From Reyranella sp. (lineage in GTDB: Bacteria > Pseudomonadota > Alphaproteobacteria > Reyranellales > Reyranellaceae): a stretch of 64,000 nucleotides of DNA. This document shows positions 24,781 through 33,147 of this stretch, one piece after another; position 1 is the first letter of the stretch; each line of letters starts with the position of its first letter. Both the position numbers and the translations under genes were made by a program. The stretch is from positions 1 through 64,000 of the forward strand of contig NZ_SCUT01000056.1 of assembly GCF_004297265.1 (NCBI RefSeq), read 5' to 3'. A model generated the notes under the pieces. The model searched no databases. It saw nothing but the letters and a program-made list of their open reading frames with translations, and was not told where the DNA came from.

Positions 24781-24796
24781 TGGCTTGGCCCTTGCA
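24781..24796 (+). promoter_or_regulatory. Sigma-54-type promoter candidate upstream of the ABC operon
   Basis: TGGCTTGGCCCTTGCA fits the -24/-12 consensus TGGCACG-N4-TTGCW, with GG and GC exactly ten bases apart. The start codon is about 40 bases beyond the expected transcription start. Upstream at 24734-24750 is a GCATG-N7-CATGC dyad that could bind an activator. No enhancer-binding protein is encoded nearby. Confidence 0.55.
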
Positions 24797-24848
24797 TGAC
24801 GGAACGGACAGCGTCTCGCGTCGGGACTGCCGAACCGGAGAGTGGTGA

Positions 24849-26453
24849 ATGTTCAAACGTCTTCGCGTCACTGTCGCCGGCCTGGCGGTCCTCGCAGCGA
24901 CGGCGACGCCTGCCTTCTCGCAGGGCACTCTGCGCATCGGCATGACAGCCGCCGACATTCCCTTGACGACGGGTCAGCCCGATCAAGGGTTCGAGGGTTT
25001 CCGCTTCGCCGGCTACACGATCTATGATGCGCTCGTGAACTGGGACCTGTCGAAGGCCGACACGATCGCCGACATCCGTCCCGGTCTCGCTTTGTCGTGG
25101 GCGCCGGTGGAGGGCGAGCCGACCAAGTGGATCTTCAAGCTGCGCGAGGGCGTCAAGTTCCACGACGGCTCGGACTTCGACGCCGATGCCGTGATCTGGA
25201 ACCTCGACAAGGTGCTGAACGACAAGTCGCCGCAGTTCGACAGCAAGCAGCTCGCCCAGGTGCGCGCGCGCATTCCGACCCTGGTCGGATACAGGAAGAT
25301 CGACAAGTACACGGTCGAACTCACGACACGCATCGTGAACTCGCTGTTTCCCTACGACATGTCCTACGTCTTCTATTCCAGCCCGGCGAACTGGGAGAAG
25401 CAGGGCAAGGACTGGAACAAGGTCGCCCTGAACCCGTCGGGCACCGGCCCGTTCAAGGTCGATCGCGTCGTGCCGCGCGAGCGCATGGAACTCTCCCGCA
25501 ATGCCGACTACTGGGAAAAGGCGCGGGTGCCGAAGCTCGACAAGGTGATCCTGTTCCCGATGCCGGAGGCGGCGACCCGCACGGCGGCGCTGCTGGCGGG
25601 CCAGGTCGACTGGATCGAGGTGCCCGCCCCGGACGCCATTCCGCGCCTCAAGCAGGGCGGCATGACCATCGTCACCAACAAGTATCCGCACAACTGGGCC
25701 TACCAGCCCAGCATGGTCGAAGGCTCGCCCTGGACCGATATCCGCGTGCGCAAGGCGGCCAACCTCGCCATCGACCGCGCCGGTCTCAACAAGCTGCTCG
25801 GCGGCCTGATGATCGAGTCCAAGGGCCATGTCTATCCGGGGCACCCCTGGTTCGGCTCGCCCACCTTCGACATCAAGTACGACCCGGCGGCGGCCAAGAA
25901 GCTGCTGGCCGAGGCCGGCTACAGCGCGACCAAGAAGCCCAAGATCAGGATCGCGATCTCGACCTCGGGCTCGGGCCAGATGCTGCCGCTGCCGATGAAC
26001 GAATACGTGCAGGAGAACCTGAATGCCGTGGGCTTCGACACCTCGTTCGAGGTGATGGAGTGGAACGCGCTGGTGAACTTCTCCTTCCAGCCAGCGACGG
26101 GCGAGAATGCGAAGAAGGCGGGCGTCAACGCCATCAACATCAGCCGCGCCACGGTCGATCCCTACTCGGCCTTCACGCGCCTGATGAACAGCAACTTCGT
26201 GACACCGGTCGGCGCCAACTGGGGCATCCTCAAGGACGAGAAGCTCGACGCCATGATCAACAAGGCGCACGCGAGCTTCGACAAGGCCGAGCAGACCAAG
26301 GCCCTGGCCGACGTGCACAGCTACGTCGTCGACCAGTCCTACTGGGTCTGGATCGCGCATGACCTCAACCCGCGCGCCATGAGCCCCAAGGTGAAGGGCT
26401 TCGTGCAGGCGCAGAGCTGGTTCCAGGACCTGACGCCGGTCGAAATCAAGTAG
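24849..26453 (+). CDS. Peptide/nickel-type ABC transporter substrate-binding protein
   Basis: A 534-residue periplasmic binding protein of the SBP_bac_5 (DppA/OppA) family. The signal peptide is MFKRLRVTVAGLAVLAATATPAFSQ. Family motifs include WIFKLREGVKFHDGSDFDADAV, NPSGTGPFKVDRVVPRERMELSRN, and RVRKAANLAIDR in the middle. It binds the solute and delivers it to the two permeases encoded next. It is the first gene of a five-gene operon with a sigma-54-like promoter. Divergent amidase genes suggest an amide or peptide-like ligand, which is an inference. Confidence 0.93.
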   Translation: MFKRLRVTVAGLAVLAATATPAFSQGTLRIGMTAADIPLTTGQPDQGFEGFRFAGYTIYDALVNWDLSKADTIADIRPGLALSWAPVEGEPTKWIFKLREGVKFHDGSDFDADAVIWNLDKVLNDKSPQFDSKQLAQVRARIPTLVGYRKIDKYTVELTTRIVNSLFPYDMSYVFYSSPANWEKQGKDWNKVALNPSGTGPFKVDRVVPRERMELSRNADYWEKARVPKLDKVILFPMPEAATRTAALLAGQVDWIEVPAPDAIPRLKQGGMTIVTNKYPHNWAYQPSMVEGSPWTDIRVRKAANLAIDRAGLNKLLGGLMIESKGHVYPGHPWFGSPTFDIKYDPAAAKKLLAEAGYSATKKPKIRIAISTSGSGQMLPLPMNEYVQENLNAVGFDTSFEVMEWNALVNFSFQPATGENAKKAGVNAINISRATVDPYSAFTRLMNSNFVTPVGANWGILKDEKLDAMINKAHASFDKAEQTKALADVHSYVVDQSYWVWIAHDLNPRAMSPKVKGFVQAQSWFQDLTPVEIK

Positions 26454-26483
26454 CTCACAGAAACTAAGGAGAGGCGGGCCGCA

Positions 26484-27437
26484 ATGCTCCTCTATGCCCT
26501 ACGCCGCCTGATCTACCTGATACCCGTCGCGTTCGGCGTGTCGCTGCTCGTCTTTGCGCTGGTGCACCTGGCGCCGGGCGATCCGATCTCGGCGATCGTA
26601 CCGCCCGACGCGCCGAAGGAAGTGGTCGACAAGCTCAAGGAATATTACGGCTTCGACAAGCCGCTGCCGGTTCAGTACCTGCGCTGGCTCGGCGTCACCC
26701 TGACGGGCGATCTCGGCACCTCGATCGGCACCGGCCGGTCGGTGGCGGCCGAAGTCGGCAGCGCCTTCGGCAACACCATCATCCTGGCGATCGCCGCCAC
26801 GCTGCTCGCCTTCAGCCTCGCGGTGATCCTGGGGACGGCCGCCGCCTACGCCAAGTCGCGCATCGTCGACCGGCTGGTGACGATGATCTCGTTGATCGGC
26901 GTCAGCGTGCCCCATTTCTGGCTGGCGATCGTGCTGGTCATCATCTTCGCCGTCGAACTGGGCGTGCTGCCGCCGATGGGCATCGGGCCGGAGAACTCGA
27001 CCGGCTGGCAGTTCGATCGGGCGCACCTCGCCCACATGGTCCTGCCGACCATCGCCCTCTCGGTCATCCCGCTTGGCGTCGTCACCCGCACGGTGCGTTC
27101 CACCGTCAAGGAAACGCTCAGCATGGAATTCGTGACGGCGCTGCAGGCCAAGGGCATGCGCGACAGCCGCATCCTGTTCCATGTGCTCAAGAATGCCGCC
27201 CCGACCTGCCTCGCCGTCATGGGCCTGCAGGCCGGCAACCTGATCGGCGGCTCGATCCTGATCGAGACGGTGTTCGCCTGGCCGGGCACCGGCTTCCTGC
27301 TGAACAGCGCCATCTTCCGCCGCGACCTGCCGATCCTGCAGGGCACGACCCTGGTGCTGGCCGGCTTCTTCATGCTGCTCAACCTGACCGTGGACATCAT
27401 CCAGACCATGGTCGATCCCCGCATCAAGCGAGGCTGA
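26484..27437 (+). CDS. ABC transporter permease, DppB type
   Basis: A 317-residue inner-membrane permease with six hydrophobic segments. The N-terminal MLLYALRRLIYLIPVAFGVSLLVFALVHLAPGDP is typical of DppB/GsiC proteins. The cytoplasmic coupling loop is YxTALQAKGMRDSRILFHVLKNA-like (EFVTALQAKGMRDSRILF). It forms the channel with the next gene product. It lies 30 bases after the binding protein, with an AAGGAGAGG site. Confidence 0.95.
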   Translation: MLLYALRRLIYLIPVAFGVSLLVFALVHLAPGDPISAIVPPDAPKEVVDKLKEYYGFDKPLPVQYLRWLGVTLTGDLGTSIGTGRSVAAEVGSAFGNTIILAIAATLLAFSLAVILGTAAAYAKSRIVDRLVTMISLIGVSVPHFWLAIVLVIIFAVELGVLPPMGIGPENSTGWQFDRAHLAHMVLPTIALSVIPLGVVTRTVRSTVKETLSMEFVTALQAKGMRDSRILFHVLKNAAPTCLAVMGLQAGNLIGGSILIETVFAWPGTGFLLNSAIFRRDLPILQGTTLVLAGFFMLLNLTVDIIQTMVDPRIKRG

Positions 27438-27441
27438 CCCG

Positions 27442-28350
27442 ATGGCCCTGCAAAGTCCCTCCCTCGACGTCGGCGGCGCCATCCTGGTGAAGCCGACCCC
27501 CACCTCGGCCGGCCGCGGCTACTGGCAGTCGGTCGGACGGCGCCTGCGCCGCGATCCGGTCACGCTGATCTGCGCGGCGATCCTGATCCTGCTGGTCGTG
27601 GCGTCGATGGCCGCGCCGTATCTCAATCTGGCGGATCCCTACAAGACCTCGATGCTGCGCCGCCTCTATCCGCTGGGGTCGCCCAACCACTGGCTGGGCA
27701 CCGACGAGCTGGGACGCGACATGTTCGCCCGCCTGATCTACGGCGGTCGCCTGTCGCTGTTCATGGGCGTGACGCCGGTCGTCTGCGCCCTGCTGATCGG
27801 CGGCAGCCTGGGCATTCTCGCCGGCTTCGTCGGCGGCAAGACCAACATGGCGATCATGCGCGTCATGGACGTGTTCTACGCCTTCCCGTCAGTGCTGCTC
27901 GCCATCTCCCTGTCGGGCGCGATGGGCGCGGGCACCGAGAACACGCTGCTGTCGCTCACGCTGGTGTTCATCCCGCCGATCTGCCGCGTCTCGGAGAGCG
28001 TCACCACGCAGGTGCGCGGCTTCGACTTCGTCGACGCCGCCAAGGCCAGCGGCGCCTCGGCCTTCACCATCGTGCGCGTGCATGTGCTGGGCAACGTGCT
28101 GGGACCCATCCTGGTCTATGCCACGTCGCTGATCAGCGTCGCGATCATCCTGGCCGCCGGCTTGAGCTTCCTCGGCCTCGGCGTGAAGCCGCCGGAGCCC
28201 GAGTGGGGCCTGATGCTGAACACGCTGCGCCAGGCGATCTACGTCAATCCGGTCCTCGCGGCCCTGCCGGGCGTGATGATCTTCATCACCTCGATCTGCT
28301 TCAACCTGATGAGCGATGGCCTGCGCGCGGCCATGGATGTGAAGGCCTGA
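27442..28350 (+). CDS. ABC transporter permease, DppC type
   Basis: A 302-residue permease. After a hydrophilic N-terminal arm come the DppC-type motifs HWLGTDELGRDMFARLIYGGR and a coupling loop FDFVDAAKASGASAFTIVRVHVLGN, with six membrane segments. It pairs with the DppB-type permease that ends 4 bases upstream. The stop is 1 base before the first ATPase gene's ATG, so the operon is tight. Confidence 0.95.
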   Translation: MALQSPSLDVGGAILVKPTPTSAGRGYWQSVGRRLRRDPVTLICAAILILLVVASMAAPYLNLADPYKTSMLRRLYPLGSPNHWLGTDELGRDMFARLIYGGRLSLFMGVTPVVCALLIGGSLGILAGFVGGKTNMAIMRVMDVFYAFPSVLLAISLSGAMGAGTENTLLSLTLVFIPPICRVSESVTTQVRGFDFVDAAKASGASAFTIVRVHVLGNVLGPILVYATSLISVAIILAAGLSFLGLGVKPPEPEWGLMLNTLRQAIYVNPVLAALPGVMIFITSICFNLMSDGLRAAMDVKA

Positions 28351-28351
28351 C

Positions 28352-29386
28352 ATGGACACGCTGGTTCCCATCGAGGATCGCGGCGGCCCGGCCCAGCCGC
28401 TGCTGCTCGCCACCGGCCTGCGCAAGCACTTTCCGGTCGCCGGGGGCCTGCTCGGCCGCACCACCAAGGTGGTGCGCGCCGTGGACGATCTCACGCTTTC
28501 GGTCGCCAAGGGCGAGACGCTGGGCGTCGTGGGCGAATCGGGCTGCGGCAAGTCGACGGTAGCGCGGCTGCTGATCCGCCTGATCAAGCCGGACAAGGGC
28601 ACGATGGTGCTGGACGGCGATCCGGTCGACGAGCCGCACGGCATCACGGTGAACGAGCTGCGCCGCCAGGTGCAGATGGTGTTCCAGGATTCCTACGCCT
28701 CGCTCAACCCGCGCCTCACCATCGCCGAGACCCTGGCCTTCGCACCGCGCGCGCACGGCCTGCCGGCGGCCGAGGCGCGCGAGCGGGTGCGCGATCTCCT
28801 GAGCAAGGTCGGCCTCGACCCGGCCAACTACGCCACGCGCTATCCGCACGAACTGTCGGGCGGCCAGCGCCAGAGGGTCAACATCGCTCGCGCGCTGGCC
28901 CTGCGGCCACGGCTGATCATCCTCGACGAGGCGGTGTCGGCGCTCGACAAGTCGGTCGAGGCGCAGGTGCTGAACATGCTGGTCGACCTCAAGACCGAGC
29001 TCGACCTGACCTATGTCTTCATCAGCCACGACCTGAACGTCGTGCAGTATCTCAGCGACCGCGTGCTGGTCATGTATCTCGGCAAGATCGTCGAGCTGGG
29101 CCCCGTGGAGGCGATCTACGGCAACCCGCAGCATCCCTATACGCGGGCGCTCCTCTCGGCCCGCCCGTCGATGGATCCGCGCAAGCGCACGCGCGAGGCG
29201 CCGATCCAGGGCGATCCGCCCAACCCGATCGACCCGCCGTCGGGCTGCCGGTTCCGCACCCGCTGCCCCTTCGCGGAAGAGGTCTGCGCCCGCACCGAGC
29301 CGCTGCTGGCCGATACCGGGCACCAGGCCGTGGCCTGCCACATGAGGGTGGCGGGTTCGGGACACTCAAAGGCGATGGCTGCATGA
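28352..29386 (+). CDS. Oligopeptide-type ABC transporter ATP-binding protein (DppF/OppF type)
   Basis: A 344-residue ATPase. Walker A is GESGCGKST, the signature is LSGGQRQRVNIARAL, and Walker B is LIILDEAVSALD. The C-terminal oligopeptide/dipeptide extension has the Cys-rich GCRFRTRCPFAEEVC. It powers solute import together with the following ATPase. The next gene starts within its last codons (ATGA overlap at 29383-29386). Confidence 0.95.
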   Translation: MDTLVPIEDRGGPAQPLLLATGLRKHFPVAGGLLGRTTKVVRAVDDLTLSVAKGETLGVVGESGCGKSTVARLLIRLIKPDKGTMVLDGDPVDEPHGITVNELRRQVQMVFQDSYASLNPRLTIAETLAFAPRAHGLPAAEARERVRDLLSKVGLDPANYATRYPHELSGGQRQRVNIARALALRPRLIILDEAVSALDKSVEAQVLNMLVDLKTELDLTYVFISHDLNVVQYLSDRVLVMYLGKIVELGPVEAIYGNPQHPYTRALLSARPSMDPRKRTREAPIQGDPPNPIDPPSGCRFRTRCPFAEEVCARTEPLLADTGHQAVACHMRVAGSGHSKAMAA

Positions 29387-30345
29387 CGAACATGCTTCAG
29401 GTACGGGACCTTCACGTCACCTTCGTCACGCCCGATCGCACGGTGCATGCCGTCAACGGCGTCAGCTTCGACCTCGCGCGCGGCGAGACGCTCGGCATCC
29501 TGGGCGAATCCGGCTCAGGCAAGAGCGTCACCCTGCGCTCGATCCTGCGGCTGCATCCCGAGCATCGCACGCGCTGGTCCGGCAGCATCAAGCTCGAGGG
29601 CGACGAGGTCCTCGAAATGGGTCCCAAGGCCTTGTCCGACCTGCGCGGCCAGCGGGTCTCGATGATCTTCCAGGAGCCGGCGACCGCCTTCGATCCGGTC
29701 TTCACCATCGGCCAGCAGATCGCCGAGACGGTCCGCCGTCACACCGGCAAGAGCGAGACCGAGGCCATGAAGCGCGCCAAGGACCTGCTGGAGATGGTGC
29801 GCATCCCCTCGCCGGCGCAGCGGCTGAAGGCCTATCCGCACGAGATGTCGGGCGGCATGCGCCAGCGCGCCATGATCGCGCTCGCTCTGTCGTGCAACCC
29901 GACGCTCCTGCTGGCCGACGAGCCGACCACGGCGCTCGACGCCACGGTGCAGATCCAGGTACTGCTGCTGGTCCGCGAGTTGCAGCGCGAATTCAACCTC
30001 GGCGTCATCTTCGTCACCCACGATATCGGCGTGGCCGTCGAGGTCTCCGACCGGATCGGCGTCATGTATGCCGGCAAGCTGGTCGAGATGGCCCCGGTCG
30101 AGCGCATGGTCGACGCGCCGCAGCACCCCTACAGCCGCGGCCTGCTGGCCTCGACCGTGCACGACGGCATGCGCGGCCAGCGCCTCGAATCCATTCCCGG
30201 CGCGCCGCCCGACCTCGCGGAAGTCCCGTCCGGCTGCAGCTTCGCCCCGCGCTGCAAGTTCGTCCGCCCCGACTGCACGGCGGCGATCCCGTCGCTCCGC
30301 GACGTCGAAGCCGCGCACGCCGTGCGCTGCGTGCTGGCGGCTTAG
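29383..30345 (+). CDS. Oligopeptide-type ABC transporter ATP-binding protein (DppD/OppD type)
   Basis: A 320-residue ATPase. Walker A is GESGSGKSV, the signature is MSGGMRQRAMIALAL, Walker B is LLLADEPTTALD, and the oligopeptide C-terminal domain has GCSFAPRCKFVRPDC. It starts 4 bases inside the previous gene, showing translational coupling, and is the last gene of the five-gene importer operon. A family 2 repeat follows 25 bases later and may end transcription. Confidence 0.95.
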   Translation: MTNMLQVRDLHVTFVTPDRTVHAVNGVSFDLARGETLGILGESGSGKSVTLRSILRLHPEHRTRWSGSIKLEGDEVLEMGPKALSDLRGQRVSMIFQEPATAFDPVFTIGQQIAETVRRHTGKSETEAMKRAKDLLEMVRIPSPAQRLKAYPHEMSGGMRQRAMIALALSCNPTLLLADEPTTALDATVQIQVLLLVRELQREFNLGVIFVTHDIGVAVEVSDRIGVMYAGKLVEMAPVERMVDAPQHPYSRGLLASTVHDGMRGQRLESIPGAPPDLAEVPSGCSFAPRCKFVRPDCTAAIPSLRDVEAAHAVRCVLAA

Positions 30346-30370
30346 AGCCGCTCGACCGCATCCCAACACT

Positions 30371-30507
30371 ACCTCACCCTGAGGAGCATCGCCCCTCGAG
30401 TACCTCGGGGTAAACTCCACGATGCGTCTCGAAGGGTGGGCACGCGCACCCCGTCTGTTGCCCATCCTTCGAGACGCCGTGCTACGCACGGCTCCTCAGG
30501 ATGAGGT
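30371..30507. repeat. Intergenic inverted repeat, family 2, copy E
   Basis: A 137-base imperfect palindrome between the ABC operon and the restriction island. Its right end (GTTGCCCATCCTTCGAGACG through ATGAGG) is the reverse complement of the left part of copy D. The left arm holds an extra piece, CCCTCGAGTACCTCGGGG, which can form its own small hairpin. The 127 bases from here to the next gene hold only a fragment (GTCTCGGGATGAGG) of the same motif. Confidence 0.85.
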
Positions 30508-30634
30508 AAGTGCTTGAATCGATTCAGTTCCTTTCCGGTCGGCGTCTCGGGATGAGGTGGGTGGCTCAATGCGAGAAGGAAGGACTCTAGCGACCGCTCC
30601 TTCATGCCGCTAAGATTCGGTGGGGAGCACAACC

Positions 30635-31369
30635 ATGAAAACGCCAAAACCACGCCGAACACGGCGTGAGGGCCTCGTTTATGGCCACCTGGAGCGCGTA
30701 TCGCGCGACCTGCTGAAGGAACATTTCGCGACCGTGCAGAGATATGTCGGCAAAGGCTCCGGCATCTATGCTCTCTACCGCAAGGATCGGCTGATCTATG
30801 TGGGCCTCGCTTCGGCTTTGAGCGGCCGGGTCCGCGCCCATCTTCGGGACCGGCACAAGGAGACCTGGGATCAGTTCTCGATCTACCTGACCGTCCGCGA
30901 CCAGCACATCAAGGAGCTTGAAAGCCTGCTGCTCCGCATCGCCAAGCCCGAGAGCAACGTCCAGGGCGGCAAGCTCTTCGGATCGAGGGACCTCAAGAGC
31001 AAGGTCCAGCAGGCGATCCGGCAGCAATACAAGCAGGAGATGGCCGGCCTGTTCGCTCGTTCTTCGCGCGCTGCCAAAGCCCTGCCGAAAGCCAACAAGG
31101 AAGAGAAGGAAAAGGTCCTCCAACTCTTCCCCGAAGGCGCGCGCGTGCGGGCAACCAACCACACGAAGTCATTCAGGGCCGTCATCAGGCGCGACGGTCA
31201 GATAAGGTTCGACGGAAAGCTCTACGGCTCGCTGTCCGCCGCGGCGAAGGCAGCGATCGGCAGATCGGTGAATGGCTGGTGGTTCTGGCAGGTCGAGCGG
31301 GGCAAGAACAATTGGATTAGACTGAGAGAAGCACGACGTGCGGGGATCCCCATCTACCGGCGAAAGTGA
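30635..31369 (+). CDS. GIY-YIG nuclease-domain protein with a RAMA/DUF4357-like C-terminus
   Basis: A 244-residue protein. A GIY-YIG-type core is visible at about 41-100: GSGIYALYRKDRLIYVGLAS with the two tyrosine-containing motifs, then RVRAHLRDRHKETWDQF and a later ELESLLLRIAKPESN with the Glu. The C-terminal part (RRDGQIRFDGKLYGSLSAAAKAAIGRSVNGWWFW) looks like the small RAMA or DUF4357 domain associated with restriction and methylase proteins. It is 36 bases upstream of hsdM on the same strand. It may be an accessory nuclease of the type I system; the role is inferred from context. Confidence 0.75.
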   Translation: MKTPKPRRTRREGLVYGHLERVSRDLLKEHFATVQRYVGKGSGIYALYRKDRLIYVGLASALSGRVRAHLRDRHKETWDQFSIYLTVRDQHIKELESLLLRIAKPESNVQGGKLFGSRDLKSKVQQAIRQQYKQEMAGLFARSSRAAKALPKANKEEKEKVLQLFPEGARVRATNHTKSFRAVIRRDGQIRFDGKLYGSLSAAAKAAIGRSVNGWWFWQVERGKNNWIRLREARRAGIPIYRRK

Positions 31370-31405
31370 CCCCCAACAGTTGAATATCGGAAGTCCCTGC
31401 GTCCC

Positions 31406-33147
31406 ATGAACGATTCGAAGCTTTCCGCGTTTCTGTGGTCCGTCGCCGATCTCCTTCGCGGAGACTACAAGCAATCCGATTACGGCAAGGTGATCCTGCC
31501 CTTCACGGTGCTACGGCGCCTGGATTGCGTCCTGGAGCCGACGAAACAGGCCGTGCTCGCCGAGCTGGCCAAGCGCAAGGCGTCGGGCGTCAATCCCGAG
31601 CCGTTCCTGCTGAAGAAGGCCGGGCAGCGCTTCTGCAATATCTCCGATCTCGACCTGAAGATGCTGATGGGCGACCAGGGCAACATCGCGGAGAACCTGC
31701 GGGCCTATCTTCAGGGCTTCTCGCCGTCCGTCCGCGACATCTTCGAGAGCTTCGACTTCCACACGCAGATCGACCGGCTCGCCAAGGCCGGGCTGCTCTA
31801 TCTCGTCACCGAGAAGTTCGCTAACGTTGACCTTCACCCCGATGTCGTCAGCAATGCCCAGATGGGCATGGTGTTCGAGGAGCTGATCCGCAAGTTCGCC
31901 GAACTTTCCAACGAAACGGCCGGCGAGCATTTCACGCCGCGCGAAGTCATCCGCCTCATGGTCAATCTGCTCTTCATCGAGGATGACGACGCGCTGACCA
32001 AGCCCGGCATCGTGCGCTCCATCTACGACCCGACCGCCGGCACCGGTGGCATGCTGAGCGTCGCCGGCGAGTACCTGGCCGAGCACAATCCCAAGGCGCG
32101 GCTCGTCATGTACGGCCAGGAGCTGAACCCCGAATCCTACGCCATCTGCAAGGCGGACATGCTCATCAAGGGCGAGGACATCACCAACATCGTGTTCGGC
32201 AACACGCTCTCCGCCGACGGCCTCCCGGGGCAGAAATTCGACTACATGCTCTCCAACCCACCCTTCGGCGTGGAGTGGAAGAAGATCGAGAAGGAGATCC
32301 GCAAGGAAGCCGAGCAGATGGGCTTCAACGGCCGCTTCGGTCCCGGCCTGCCGCGAGTCAGCGACGGCTCGCTGCTCTTCCTGCTCCATCTCGTCTCGAA
32401 GATGCGCCCCGCCGCCGAGGGCGGCAGCCGTTTCGGGATTGTGCTGAACGGCTCACCGCTGTTCACCGGCGGCGCGGGTTCGGGCGAGAGCGAAATCCGC
32501 CGCTACATGCTGGAGAACGACCTGGTGGAGGCCATCATCGGCCTGCCGACCGACATGTTCTACAACACCGGCATCGCCACCTATGTCTGGATCGTCAGCA
32601 ACGCAAGCCGGCCCATCGCAAAGGCAAGCTCCAGCTCATCGACGCCAGCGGCTTCTGGCAGAAGATGCGCAAGAGCCTCGGCAGCAAGCGCAAGGAGCTG
32701 AGCGACGACCACATCGCCGATATCACCCGCCTGTTCGGAAGCTTCAAGGAGGCTACGCGCGACGGCGTTCCCATCAGCCGAATCTTCAGGAACGAGGACT
32801 TCGGCTACCGCACCATCACCGTCGAGCGCCCCGAACGCGATGCCGCAGGCGAGATCGTCGTCGGCACCAAGGGAAAGAGCAAAGGCAAGCCCGTTCCGGA
32901 TGCGTCCCTGCGCGATACCGAGAACGTGCCCCTGAGCGAAGATGTAGCGACCTACTTCAAGTGCGAGGTCCTGCCTCATGCGCCGGACGCGTGGATCGAC
33001 CCCGAAAAGACCAAGGTCGGCTACGAGATTCCTTTCAACCGGCACTTCTATGTGTTCAAGCCACCACGGCCGCTCAGCGAGATCGACGCCGAACTGAAGG
33101 GCGTCACTGACCGCATCCTAGGAATGATCGGGGGATTGGCAGCGTGA
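31406..33147 (+). pseudogene. hsdM: Type I restriction-modification methyltransferase HsdM, frameshifted as read
   Basis: The N6-adenine methylase subunit of a type I system. The first frame (31406-32701) gives the N-terminal HsdM domain, motif I DPTAGTGGML and motif IV NPPFG up to TYVWIVSN. The expected continuation RKPAHRKGKLQLIDASGFWQ is in the next frame and runs to 33147. Adding one C after position 32602 (AAC then CGC) restores a single 580-residue frame, so a one-base deletion or sequencing error at about 32602 is present. There is no long homopolymer, which argues against phase variation. If real, methylation and restriction would both fail. hsdS starts 4 bases before its stop. Confidence 0.9.

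Noticed and set aside
24711..26360. Long minus-strand frame opposite the ABC binding protein, continuous with the small AtzG-like gene
   Set aside because: Only the part from 24710 down has a ribosome-binding site and protein-like composition; the rest mirrors a conserved binding-protein gene.
32580..32630. Phase-variable switch in hsdM
   Set aside because: The frameshift site has no long homopolymer or short tandem repeat, so slipped-strand switching is unlikely; a point deletion or sequencing error is simpler.
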